A stretch of DNA of 64,000 bases, from contig NC_089822.1 of NCBI RefSeq assembly GCF_035046505.1, forward strand, positions 102,494,659 through 102,558,658, in the 5' to 3' direction. Shown one piece after another: positions 34,807-46,387 of the stretch. The stretch is from Tiliqua scincoides (taxonomy: Eukaryota; Chordata; Lepidosauria; Squamata; Scincidae). The position numbers and the translations under genes are program-made. The first letter of the stretch is position 1. The number at the start of each line of letters is the position of its first letter. The notes beneath the pieces are model-generated. The model had not been told where the DNA came from, searched no databases, and worked only from the letters and a program-made list of their open reading frames with translations.

Positions 34807-35180
34807 GGCCCAATCCTATCCCTGAGATATGCCAACAGTCCCACCATATGCCAGCATATCCTCATGTGTACAGGCAGAATGGGGAGGGGAGAGGACAGAA
34901 CTGGGAGAGGAGCAAGTGGTATCAGTGGCAGTGACGCCACCTATATCCTATCCTTCCTGGCTTCAATCTGCCTTCCTGAGTCCACTTGGACTTGCATCAG
35001 CAAAGTAACAGGCACAGATCCAAATAGACACATGCAAGCAGCAGAGGCTTACCCCTGGGCAAAGGAACAATGTTCCCTCACCCAGAGGAGACTTTCAGAG
35101 CCTGAAACACCCCTTGCAAGATACAGCATGCACCCTGCTGGAAAGGTTGAATCATGCCAGGAGTTAGGTAGTATTGGGCT
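34807..35180. repeat. Harbinger-like MITE, diverged
   Basis: GGCCCAATCCTATCCC begins it and GTATTGGGC ends it. The centre is longer than in other copies. Confidence 0.45.
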
Positions 35181-35544
35181 GTTTCTCTCATTGCTAACCT
35201 TCTCTTGCTCACCCACCAGCAGAGGTCCTACTTGGTCTTAGATGCTGATTTTGACTTGTGTTTTCCTGGCTATTGCCTCCTGATGGGGAAGGAATATGGA
35301 GTGGAGATGTCCACAAGAGAAGACAGCCTCCAATATGGCAGGAAATGTCTAGGTTTCTGGCATCAACTTGGGGGTTGATCTTTACTGCTCCTGGGACCAG
35401 TGGCTGGGGGAGTTCCAGATGTTCTACTGGTCCCTAGGGCTTGGTCCCTAGGCTTGATAGACTGGTGGCTGGAGCAAAAGGATTGCTGGGCCTTTGCTCT
35501 CTTATCCTCTTTGCAGTTGATGGGAAGAAACTTCTTTTAGATTT

Positions 35545-36003
35545 ATTTTTCCACAATTTTAGATCACCCTTCTTCCAAGGAGCTCAGGGGTGGTGTACAT
35601 GGTTCCTCCCTTCCTTTTTTCCTCCCAACAACCCTGTGAGGCAGGTAAGGCTGAGAGACAGTGACTGGCCCAAGGTCACCCAGAAAGCTTCCTGGCTGAG
35701 TGGGGATTTGTACCTGGACCTTCCAGGTCTAATCCCAACTTCTGAACCACTACACCAGCCATTTTCAACCACTGTGCCATGGCACATTGGTGTGCTGCTA
35801 ATGGTCCCCAGGTGTGCAGCAGGAATTTGGGAGAGGATCATTTATTAGTAGGGCCTCTGGAGGATGTGAACCCCCCACTGGCAGCATACTGTGCCTTGTC
35901 GTTTGTCAAAAAACAAATGGTGTGCCTTGAGCATTTTAGTGCCTTGCCAGTGTGCTATGAGATGAAAAAGGTTGAAAACCACTGCACTACACCATCCTGA
36001 CTC
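35545..36003 (-). repeat. tRNA-headed SINE split by a hAT MITE
   Basis: On the minus strand the SINE core GACCTTGGGCCAGTCACTG and the CTCCTTGGAAGAAGGGTGAT tail match 15592-15836. The hAT at 35756 interrupts its head. Confidence 0.7.
35756..35984. mobile_element. 229-bp hAT MITE, copy 3, in a SINE
   Basis: CAGCCATTTTCAACC and GGTTGAAAACCACTG are flanked by a perfect duplication CACTACAC (35748-35755, 35985-35992). The target lies in the SINE head. Confidence 0.88.
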
Positions 36004-36199
36004 TTGTTTTCACAAGGACCAGCTCCAGTGCTACTTCAAACAAACTCTTGTCTGCAAATGGAACTCCCATGAGGTGTACTTACGAGCCAGTATCTGTCTA
36101 CCTCCCACTGGCACAAGCAGATGTATCTTCCCCTAGCCACATTTGTTTCTGTAGCCTTAGCTGAGGAGTGAAGCGCATTGAGGGAGGAATCTGCCATCA

Positions 36200-37720
36200 T
36201 GACTGCTGCCAACAAGATTTTCTTAAGGCCTTCCTTCACGGCCTTGGGTAGCGGAGCTCAAAGTGCTGACCACTGTGCACCAAAAACGTGCTTACCTTTT
36301 TGCCATGTGACCGAGGCAAACTGTTCCGTGGGGGAGCCATTAATCTTCAATTCCCATCTTCCCCAAACCATGCACCTACCAGCCGCATCTACTTGAAACT
36401 CCGGGCGCACAGCCGACTGGGGCCATGCAGTACAAAAGCAGCTGGCTGGCGCATGGTTTGGGGGAGATCGGAATGAAAGATTAGTGGCTCCCCTGCAGAA
36501 TGGTTTGCCTTGGTCACATGGTGGAGGGGTAAGCACATGTGCCGGATTTGGCCCTTGGGCCACGATTTAACCTGGTCTTGGGGTCATGGGGATGGATGAC
36601 TCACTGGAAGCCATTTCCTCCATCCAGAGATAAACAGCCCTAACAAACACTGAATTAGACACTGTAGCTTTGAGTGCTGCTGCCAAAGCCTCAAAACCCC
36701 GTTTTAATGCAATTTCCACCCTTTTTTTGTTGTAGGAGTCCTTGGGACCTCCCTCACTCTCTGACGGGATGACAGCTAATGAGGAATGCACTGCCACAGG
36801 AATATCTACCTTCAGTACCCTCCACTTGTTGATGACAGGCTTGCGGAATACAATAGTACCATTTGTTGAGCCATTAGTGCGTGTATTTTGGACGGGATTG
36901 AGTGGCCCTCTTGGTGTTCAGAATCCTCTGAAGGGTGTAATGCCATGGGCTTGTTTGGCCACTGAGGAAAATTGTCTTGGTATTGCACCAGAGCTACCTC
37001 CTTGCTGCTTTGCTTCTCTGGAGTTAACTGTAAGGTACATGCAGTCTTGGCTAGCAACCTGAGAAAAAATCCTGGAGGAAAAAACCTATTCACAGAAGCC
37101 TCCTGTTCAGTCAACTTTTCCTCTGATAATTCCCCATCCTCCTTGTTGGAATTCAGTGACTCTTCTGACCTGGAGAGGGAATGAGAAAACAGTGACTTTG
37201 TCTACTCTGAGCCAGCTCCCTGCTCTGAGAGGGAAGTGGGAACCCAAATCCCTTCTTGACCCTTCAGAACCATCAGCAGTTCCCTTCTTTACCATCTTCT
37301 GTGCCGTACCCTCTTTAATCCATGCCAGGAACTGTGGTCTTGCCTGATCCCCCAAGAGATCTGGGTAGGATGATGGGGAATCAACTGAAGGCCCAATCCT
37401 ATCCAATTTCCAGCACTGCTGCAGCCGCAATGCAGCCCTGAGGTAAGGGAACAAATGTTCCCTCACCTTGAGGAGGCCTGTGTGTCTGCATTCCCACCTC
37501 TGGGTGCAGTGTATGCCCCACTGGCACAGCTGCACCAGCACTGGAAAATTGGTTTGGACTGGGTCCTGAGTCACCTCTCCTGGATTCTCATCCAGCTGAC
37601 ATACCTGCAAGGGGTTGGTATGACTGGTCAGACAGGTAGCTTTTGGAGAAGATGCGGCACAACAAAAGTTCTCTCTCTCAGCTGCTGTGGTCTTATGGGA
37701 AAAGCATGGCAAGGGGAGAC
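36200..37720 (-). mobile_element. Possible retroelement fossil, gag-like, minus strand
   Basis: Minus-strand reading shows protein-like stretches such as the one at 36797-36567 (a helical Ala/Leu-rich segment ending in SVFVRAVYLWMEEM). The composition suggests the gag region of a retroelement, perhaps DIRS- or Gypsy-like, but I could not assign a family. It is broken in several places, looks old, and has a Harbinger-like MITE inserted at 37389-37566. Confidence 0.3.
37389..37566. mobile_element. PIF/Harbinger-like MITE with TGA duplication
   Basis: AGGCCCAATCCTATCC and GGTTTGGACTGGGTCC are near complements, flanked by TGA (37386-37388, 37567-37569). Confidence 0.72.
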
Positions 37721-37966
37721 CAGTGCTTGTGAGAAGAGGACAAGGGTGCTAAACTCTTTCCTACTGCCAATGCATCAGAGTGCGCCTGGATGAGCCTCTA
37801 CCCTGCTGGCCTCAACTATGAACATGTGGCCCTAAAGCAATGTGCCCTAAAACTGGACCCAGAGATGCCTGGTCTTCTCTTGGCTGAAGCTATGTTTGCA
37901 GAACCTCACTGTTGACCTACGCCACACTAGCAAAACTGGGTCTGCAGGGCCCTCTATCTCCTAATG

Positions 37967-38308
37967 CAGTGTTTCTCAACTAGTGGTACGGGTACCACCA
38001 GTGATACTTCAAGTGGTGTCTGGTGGCATTCGAAGGACCCCTGGATACCTGCCACATGGCAGCCAGACCAGGAACATGATGCAACAGACAGGGGTAGGAG
38101 GCAGACAACAGACAGTGGCAGGCAGAACTCCAAAGCATGCTTTTCCTTGCTCAAGACTTCCTGTCTACCCTGAACATCTTATTGGTGTTTGTCGCGTCAC
38201 ATCTGGCCTTCCAAACCAGAAGTAACTGGTAATGATGTCATCACCAGTTACTTCCAGTGGAACTTTGAACAGATGGACCATGTGAAGTGATACAGTGGAG
38301 GACAACTG
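37967..38308. mobile_element. hAT element, related to 44528-44889
   Basis: It starts CAGTGTTTCTCAACTAGTGG and shares the body with 44528. The right end is eroded. The flanks are TCCTAATG and TCCTAGCG. Confidence 0.65.
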
Positions 38309-38319
38309 TCCTAGCGCAT

Positions 38320-38985
38320 CCAGCACTTGTCTCCAGACACAAGACCAGAGGGAGACAGTGTGTGACACCAGGCTCCCCTGGAATGTCTCCTTCCCTCACT
38401 AAGGGGAGGAAAGGACAGGTAAAAAGAAAGAACAGCGGGAAACTTTAAAACAACAAAGTCAGCACTAGCAACCAGGTGAGCTCTAACAGCTCAGCTCAAC
38501 ACTGCTGGCCCTATGAGGTGCATGGCAGAACTGGCACATGCATGCGCCTGCACCAAGGAGGAGCCAAGCATCCTGCAAGCTCTGCCTCTACGTGGGGGGC
38601 ATTTGGAATTTGAAATTGCCCCCCTTCCTCTGCCAGAGAAGATATGATTGTGCTTAACGTGTGCCACACTTAAAACACGCCAGTTCAGGTGTTACGCAGC
38701 TATGCGCTTGGGGCCTTGCTCCATCACTGTGACAAATGTGGGTCAGGCTACATTTCAGTTTTAAAAATATACTGAGGTAACCGAAAAGCTAATTATGCTT
38801 CTGCAGCCCAAGCCAGGAAGATGACAGGAGCCCCAGATTCTCATGCACTTCCCTTCAGGGAACATTCTGCACCACCACCTCAGGAGGGGAAACCCTCCCT
38901 CTGGTTGCCACGGAAACTGTCGCCCAGTGCCCAACTCCCTCCCCTATGGCCTCATTCCCATTCCCTCCACAGTATAGTTTTCCCC
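38320..38985. other. No gene seen
   Basis: Non-coding sequence leading into the CpG-rich block. Confidence 0.45.
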
Positions 38986-38989
38986 CCTC

Positions 38990-39230
38990 AGCAGCCAATA
39001 AGAAGCCTGTTGCTAGGCTGGCTGCTCATTTGAATTAGCCAATCAGGCGTCCTCACTGCCCTCCTCGCCTTATAAGGGGAGCACAGCGAAGCATGTCCCT
39101 CTTTGCCCACTAGCGCGCGCGGGAAAAAGCCTCTTCTGCCCCTCCCCCAGCCTCACCGGGTTGGTCCCGCCCTGCTGTTCAGATTGACAGCGGTGGGTGG
39201 GGAGAGGCGGGGCTTGGGGAAGGAATCATT
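38990..39230 (+). promoter_or_regulatory. CpG-rich CCAAT/TATA/E2F promoter-like block
   Basis: CCAAT occurs at 38995-38999 and 39039-39043, both on +, and TATAAG follows at 39071-39076, the classic spacing for a start near 39100. Just downstream GCGCGCGGGAAAAA contains an E2F-type site (TTTCCCGC on the other strand). CpGs and GC boxes (GTCCCGCCC, GAGGCGGGG) follow to about 39230. No open reading frame starts convincingly behind it; the first ATG after the predicted start is followed after six codons by a stop. It could drive a non-coding RNA, an upstream PTMS exon or a lost gene. Confidence 0.55.
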
Positions 39231-39663
39231 CCAAGTGGGGTGGGAGCCACACACGGTGGGAGGGGGGAGCGGCTGAGAGGGAAGGCAGCTGGAGTGGAAA
39301 ATTCCAGTGACTGACTGGGAAGCCAGCGTGTGTGAGGAGGCTGTGGCGGGCAGCTACAAGTCTCCTCATGTGGTTGGCCCCCAGGCAGTGTGCCCCCCCT
39401 CAAGAGAGGGGCTGGGCGGTCTTTGTACCACGAAAGGGCCTCACACACCTTGCCACCTTTGTACACTCCAGTGCCTCACACACCTTTCAGGAGGAGAACA
39501 AAGGGCTGCTTCTCACTGTGGTGGTGCCACTCCAGATGGCCAGTGGGGGCACTCGCGACTGAGTGCTCCGCGCAAAACACATTCCTTCACACCGATAACT
39601 GCACATGGCTCTTCCAAAGCTTGACCAGAGTGCTTTTCGACAGGGATTTCCTTTTAAATGGGG

Positions 39664-39889
39664 CAGTGAGATTCAACCTTTCCCACCACACTGACAAGGC
39701 TCTAAAGTTGTCAAGGCACACCACCAGGTTTTTGACAATTGACAAGGCACACCATGCTGTCGGTGGGGGGGCTCACATCCCCATTGGCCCTGCTTACTAA
39801 TAAATGATCTTCCCCCAAATTCTTGTGGCACACCTGTGGACCACTCGCAGCACACTAGTGTGCCACGGCACAATGGTTGAAAATGGCTG
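39664..39889. mobile_element. 229-bp hAT MITE family, copy 4
   Basis: It runs from CAGTGAGATTCAACC to GGTTGAAAATGGCTG in the inverted orientation. The target duplication is no longer clear. Confidence 0.8.
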
Positions 39890-41100
39890 ACTTAGGGGAA
39901 TTGAAGTACAGAACAATGGAAAAGAGATCCCCCTTCAGCTGTGTAATTCTGTTGTATTTCTATTGTGAAGTTTCTGCTTCCCCAGCTCAAGAAAAAAAGC
40001 ATCAGTCCCTGAACATTACAAAATGCTCCCTGATCAGCAAACAGAACTCAAGAGGAAAAGGTTATAAGAATTTGTTGTTGTTTTATGATACTGGAGATGC
40101 AAAAAGGCAGTGACAAATGTGGAGTTGCCCCAGTGACATTCAGCATTGCCACACACTTCCAGAAGTGATTCTTGTAGTGCCAGTTGGTGGTTGTTTTTCC
40201 ACTTGAGTCAAATGTGGAATGTTAAGTTTCCTTCCACACCTCAGTTATTTTGGGGCACTTGCACTGTGCTACATCTTATCCACACTAGCGGGCAGTGCAT
40301 AATAGAGCATTGCTGAGACTCCATTGACTAACCAACCCTTTCCCTTTTTCCTTGTATCTAAAAAAAAGGACAGTAGTACTAACGCCATGTGGTCATTTGT
40401 ACAGACTGCCATTCTCAAAAATTTTACCCAAAAAGTACAGTTTTCTGTGTTAATAAATGTGATTTCAGTGTGAGGAAAATACAGAGGGATACCTGATGGA
40501 TGATGACCTGGTGTGAAACCATTGTAAAGAGTGACTGAACCAGGTGTGACAATTCCAGGTTACCCAAAATGTCTTAACACACCAGAAATTTTATTCTCCT
40601 TGTCTGTCTCAAGTGCATAGGAGGCCTTGTTGGTTCCTAGTTTCTGGGGCTGAGAGTCCAAGCGTTCACTGTCTCCTTTCAGCAGCAGCATTCCTGGAGG
40701 GGGGCAAAACAGTAAGTGTCTTCAGGCACCTGGGCGCCTGTGTAAAGTGGCTCCCCCCCCCCACTTCTGAGCCATTCCAGAAGGCAAGAGCAAAGTGGAG
40801 GAGATGGCTCTACTTTGCATTCCTAGCCATGACTGGCTCAGAAGTGGAGGAGAAGGAGCTGCTTTACATGGACATCTTTACAAGACAATGTTTTGCCCCT
40901 CTCTAGGAATGCCTCTGCCTGCCAATTGCAGGTGCTGGGGGAGCCATGAGAGGTGTCTGCATGATCGCCTTAGTCAAGTCATCCAAGGAGGCCACAAGGA
41001 GACCTCTGACGTTACCAGGCAGGGCTGGTCCTAGGGTGACTTCACCAGTTTTGCCCAACTGGGACCCATGCATGAGGGGATCCTGAGCTAGGGCAGCGAG
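39890..41100. other. No gene seen
   Basis: Non-coding sequence; nothing recognised. Confidence 0.4.
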
Positions 41101-41149
41101 CAGATCACCCACTGCCACAGCTGGCACCACACTCATCAGCTGATGCTCA

Positions 41150-43075
41150 GTGACCGGCAGGCCTGAATGATGTGTGGAAGGAAATCTGCTCAGCTTCTGC
41201 CCCAGCAAAGTGAAGGCAGTGGTGCTGGCTAGAGCTAACAAATGCTCCTCCCCTAACAGGACAAGTGAAGCATTGGATAGGGGAGGGGACCAGGGAGGGA
41301 GTAGTAGAAAGGGGCTAGGCCTGCAGGGCAATCAGAAGGGGCCAGTATCAAGAAAATAAGTGGCACCCCAAGGCCGATGAGAACACTTCCTGAGGACTGG
41401 GAGGTCGCCGATGTTGCTGCCACCAGTCCCAAGATGAGAACTAAGCCAGGAGGAGGGTCTAGGGTACAGCAACCCCCTCCCCTGGCACATATGATATTTA
41501 AGGCCTCCTCATCTTCTTGTTTAAGCAAGGGTACTGGGCTTGTGCTGTGATAGCCAAGATCTGGGAGGCCCCAATTCGCTGACTAAAAGCCATTACTGAG
41601 GGGGAGACCTGTATCCTGGATAACGTGTTGTTGGACCAGGCCTATCAAGTGATGCCTGGTAAGGTGCAAGTCTGGGTAAACTGTCACTGACCAGCTAATC
41701 TAAAAAAACAACAACAAAAAACAGCCACCTTCCTTTTTGATAATTTGGATAACTACCTCACAGCCAAGGACTCTACATGAGAAGTGTACTGAACACCCAG
41801 ACCCAGGCTGCCCAAAGAAAGATGGCTGTCCTCAGGATAGACACACTCTGATCTCACCAAGAGGACAGTCTTATGGGTGACTGCCTCACAGGGTAAGGCT
41901 TCCTGGAAAATGAGTGGAGGAGCACCTACTTGTGTGGCCAAAAGCTCAACCCCCCCGCCAGTGAACTGCCCCCCCAAACAAATAGGCAGCCCAGAAAAAT
42001 CCTTGCTTCACATGCAGTCAAAGGGAGCATTACAACTGAGTGCCTTTTTATGGAGTGCGAGCTGGGGTAGGTGGCAACGGGGTTGGACCGGGCCCAAGAC
42101 CTCTGCAACACACTATTGGTCTACCTGGCCCACCGGATATAAAAGCCCTGCTGGGCTTGGGGAGCACCATTTCCATGGTGCAATTCCATCTTCTCCCAAC
42201 AACACTGCTAATGAAGCAATTGATGGATTATTACCTGTTTGCACCGACATACAACAGGACAGTGGTACAAGCTATTTTGCAGTATGCAGAATCTGCTCCA
42301 ATGGTAGAGGAACTCCCCTACTCTGTACTACTAGGCTTGGAAATCCCAGCCTTTCTGAGATGGTCCACCAGATGTCTGTATCTGGGCTGAATCCTGTTAT
42401 GCTAGGTAAATCAGGAGACCCTAGTTAGGGAATGTCCTTGAGATCTCAGCCACTGCAGGAACAGTAGGATCTCTGGAAAGCTGGAGCAAGGACCCAGAGG
42501 TCCAAAGAGCCCAGAGGGAAGATCTAGCCATGGCCAAACTCATGAGAGGTGAGTGAGGGAATGGTGATGGATACCTGGTAGGCCATGAGGTCCCCCAGAT
42601 GAAAGTTGAGGGAGGTCTCTTGTGTAGAGTCACCAGGTCCCAGGGCAATGGAAATCCTGACCATCAATTGGTACCCACCCCCTTCTGCCGTCAGGTACTT
42701 CAGTAAGTCCAGGATTGGGCCGGCCACCAGGGCCCTAGGAAAACAGTTAACCAAGTCCTAAAGTATTTATTCTCACCTTCCCTCATCAAGGACTCCCAGG
42801 AACACTGTTGCACTTGCTCAATCTGGCAAGAAGGGAATGCCTGGGCTCCCCCTAGAGCCTCCCTGTGCCCCCTCAGCCACCTCCCCAGTCCAGGGAGTGT
42901 TCTCCTAATTGGCCTTGGAACACTGCCTATATCCCTCAATGCTGGCCAGCAATTAGGCCCTTTCCAGTCACCCTGTGGGCCTAAGGAGCCTTGCACCTTT
43001 CCATTACTCCCTCCCTTTGTCCTACCCCTGTCCAATGCTTCCCCTAACCTGTCAGGGGAGGAGTGTTTGCTGGGG
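41150..43075. mobile_element. Old retroelement fossil with SCAN/capsid-like remnant between inverted repeats
   Basis: A short stretch at about 41.6-41.76 kb on + resembles the SCAN fold (ILDNVLLDQAYQVMPGKVQVW), which derives from the capsid C-terminal domain of Gypsy-type (Gmr1-like) elements. About 41.15-41.47 kb and 42.72-43.07 kb are diverged inverted copies of each other, for example AAGCATTGGATAGGGG against the complement of CCCCTGTCCAATGCTT. The element is broken in several places and looks old. No intact reverse transcriptase or terminal direct repeats were seen. Confidence 0.4.
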
Positions 43076-43651
43076 TGGGGTGGAAAGATCACCTCACAGT
43101 GGCAACAACCATCATCCAGGCCTTATGGCTGCTTCCACCACCACCGTATGGAACAAAGAACACCCCAGCATGCCCTGCGCTGTTGCACTGGACACGGAGT
43201 AGCCTTGGGGCTGCTGTGGTGTGGCCATGCATTCTGCTGGTGGCAGGGCCACACCAGCCCAGTGGTTACTCTCTCTGGGAACCCTTTACCTGTGTTCATA
43301 AAATATTTTTCTTGTATCAGCAGCAGCTCTCCAAAATAAGACAAGGCATGTGGACTTATGGCTATTTTATTTGCCTTATCTAACAGTGCCCTAATATAAA
43401 ACCTCAGTTTGTGGGGCAACTATTCCCAAGTCATAAAGAATAGACATTTGATACTACTTTGATATCCTTTGATACCACTTTGATATCCTACTGTGCCATC
43501 CGGCAAGACTGGGACTGGGATACACTGTACAGTGGCTCTGTCCCTGCTTGTTGAGTCAGAGCCAGAAGGTGATGCTTGGCTCAGGGACTGCTGCCCAGCC
43601 TTTTGACATCCTACCTGGTGCCTTCTTGTCTCATGTGCTTTTCAGTATCTA

Positions 43652-44189
43652 CAGGTTCAACCTTGTTATACACTGATTTTTTATACATGAATTTGACTCA
43701 ACACAAATGGCCACTGCAAATGAGAAGGAATGTGCAGATCTCTGGAGAAGGGGAAAAATGCATCTTTTTAAAATCACAGTTTAAAAAAAAAATGTTTTTC
43801 TTACTGTTGTAGAGGGACAGTCATGCAAGCGATCATTCCATTCTTCAGCTGAGCCAGGCAGAGGCGGGTGTCCTTTGCATTTCTGATTGCTGACTGCCTT
43901 TCTACAACACTAAGAAAAGCTGTTTTTAAACCACAATTGTAAAGGGATACACTTTTTTATTGTTTTAAACTGTTTTTATTTAACACATTTTATGGTATCA
44001 GCAGGAATCCCAGAAGCAAACCCCTGCGGATATCAAGGCAAGACCTTATTCCAATAGGAGCATTGGAGGGGCAAGAAAACTGAAGTGGGTCTTTAAATCT
44101 AGTTTTCCACTGATTTTTTTACCCATGGATTTTTTTAATCCACTAGAGGTTCCAGAACGGAACCCCAGTGGATAACGAGGGATGACCTG
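43652..44189. mobile_element. Tigger-like (Tc1/mariner superfamily) element
   Basis: It starts CAGGTTCAACCTTGTTATAC and ends GGATAACGAGGGATGACCTG, near complements, with TA on both sides (43650-43651, 44190-44191). It is short and has no transposase frame. Confidence 0.7.
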
Positions 44190-44527
44190 TATATGAGCCT
44201 GCTGGGAGAGGCTGTTTGTGAGACATATGTATATTCACATTGTATAGTGACAGCAATACATGGATGCCACTCAGCTCTCTTTCCTTCCCATCTGATATCA
44301 TGGAGAATGGAAATGTCCTGAACTAGTGCCTAGCCACTGTGAATAAAACTAGAAAGTTTTGGCAAAGCCAAGGATGAATCTGTTTTGCTTCAACAAAACT
44401 GTGAAGCACATGGTACAATGGGAGAGGGATTCTGCTATCCACTTAGAGCACGTGCTGAGAAACCTAGAGAAGTATGCCAGGTTAGGGAGTATTATTCCCA
44501 AGGCTCTACTATGCCTTATATCTAGAG

Positions 44528-44889
44528 CAGTGTTTCTCAACCAGTGGAACTCGTACCACTGAAGGTATTTGAGGTGGTGCCTGGTGGTACACTCGGGACC
44601 CCCAAACCTGCCACCTGGCATTGAGAACAGCAACACAATGCGATAAGCAGCAATAGGAATCTTGGGTCAGTGGGCAGAGTTCCAGTGTGTGCTTTTCTTG
44701 CCCTCAAAAAAGCCCTCTCATCCACCCTGAGCCTCTTACTGGTGTTTGTTGCATCACATCACATCACATCAGTTATCTGAAAGTAACTGGTAATGAGTGG
44801 TACCAATAGGTACCGCTCCAATAGGTTCAAATTCCAATAGGTGGACCATGCGAAGTGGTACAGCGGAGGACAAATGTTGAGAAACACTG
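44528..44889. mobile_element. hAT element with perfect target duplication
   Basis: CAGTGTTTCTCAACC and GTTGAGAAACACTG are complements, flanked by ATCTAGAG (44520-44527, 44890-44897). Confidence 0.88.
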
Positions 44890-45373
44890 ATCTAGAGGTG
44901 TTTGTCTCCAGTGAGTAAGACAGGACTATAGCCTAAGCCTTATTGAACACAATGGGCTTACTTCTGAGTAAAATGAATAACACTGTTTTCAAACTCTACA
45001 TATATCATGCTATTTTCAGAATCCCCCAGAATGTGGCAGCTCTCAGGTCTGCTCTAGAAATGCTTGGCTGACCCGGATTCCAACTGGAAGGCAACTCTGC
45101 TGCACCATTCTTATGTTCCACAACGAGGAGTCATTCAAACCTGCTGAAAGGTTGGTGGAAAGGCTGAAATCTTGCTGAATGAAAAAGAAAGCGTAAACAA
45201 CCTGCAATACTACTGATTGTAGGTCTGGAGCCAGGGTGACCAGATGCCCTCTTTTTTCCAGGACACATCCTCTTTTTTAGCCTTGTGTCCTGGAAAAGGA
45301 CTTGAATGTCCTCCTTTTCCCTGTGAGTGGGCTCCGACAGCCAGGGGATAGCCTTCTTGGAATTAATAAATAA

Positions 45374-45725
45374 CACAGGCCAAGACACATTTTGCTTCCT
45401 TAAACGTTACACCAATTCCTGGGTATATTTGGGGTGCCGATTCCAAAAATGGCAACCGTTTTGCCCTATCCCATCTAGTTTTGGAGATATAGTATAGCCT
45501 CTTTAGTGAATGGTTCAAGCACCTTCCTCATGAGGAAGCCTACACCATGGCTTCCTCATGAGGAAGCTGCTTGAACCATTCACTAATGAGGCTATACTAT
45601 ATCTCCAAAACTAGACATGATAGGGCAAAACGGATGCCATTTTTGGAATTGGCACCCCAAATTTATATCAAACTACCATAAAGTTTGGGAAAAACTTTTC
45701 TGACCCTCAATTTTGTAGCCCTGTG
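45374..45725. mobile_element. Long palindromic element, copy 2, intact
   Basis: It is 352 bp with ends CACAGGCC and GCCCTGTG. The inverted repeat spans 45431-45658 with arms over 100 bp (GGGGTGCCGATTCC to GGAATTGGCACCCC) and turns at CCTACACCATGG. No coding capacity. Confidence 0.8.
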
Positions 45726-45726
45726 T

Positions 45727-45821
45727 ACTGGGCACAATCCTAACCAGGTCTACTCAGAAGTAAGTCCTAGTGTTATCAATGGGACTTACTCCCAGGAAAG
45801 TGAGGTTCGGACTGCAGCCAA
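45727..45821. repeat. 85-bp palindromic MITE inside the hAT
   Basis: It runs from GGGCACAATCCTAACC to GGACTGCAGCC with GGGACTTACTCCC in the middle, directly beside the long palindromic element. Confidence 0.65.
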
Positions 45822-46387
45822 TATGTAATAAAATTATATGAAGTATAGTTTTAAATTTAATAATAAGTAATGATGGCGTTCAAATTAACCCCATGAAATG
45901 CACAGATGAGTGTTTCTAGCTTTTCTTTGGCCATGTCCTACATTTTTGGGTGTGTCCTACATTTTGGGGCGCCTGGTCCTCTTTTGCGCTTATGACATCT
46001 GGTCACCCTGTCTGGAACCAGCAGCAACTTGGCGTTTGAGTTCCAGTGATTCTGAATGCATTAATTTCCTCGGAGCCTGGAGTAGCAGCACAAAGGGCGC
46101 CTTGCGTAGGTGGCGCGCAAGTAGGCGCCGGGGAGAGAGCAAACAAAGGAGCAGAGGGGAAAGCACAGAAGGGAGCTGCTTCCCCCTGCCTTCAGTGTCA
46201 GCCCTGGACCATCGCCTCCCCCAGAGATGCAGTGTGCTTTGAGCATCCTGCTTCCCGGGCCATTTATTCTGCCACCCCCTTAGCAGCCTGCCTGCTGTTC
46301 CGGTCTTGCACGCATCCCTCCTCCCTCGCTCTCCTCCTCCCTCTCGGCGGGTCCCTCCCACCTCGCCTTCCTCGTCACCGTGCGGTG

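Larger units (their letters stand above)
45232..46010. mobile_element. hAT element carrying two nested insertions
   Basis: CAGGGTGACCAGATGCC and GACATCTGGTCACCCTG are near complements. The flanks are TCTGGAGC (45224-45231) and TCTGGAAC (46011-46018). The long palindromic element and a short MITE lie inside. Confidence 0.82.

Noticed and set aside
39307-39624. Open frame downstream of the promoter-like block
   Set aside because: The start codon is weakly placed, the sequence is low-complexity and GC-rich, and no known protein is recognised.
41877-42428. 183-codon open frame as a host gene
   Set aside because: It lies within the degraded retroelement-like region, with no start context, splice sites or known domain.
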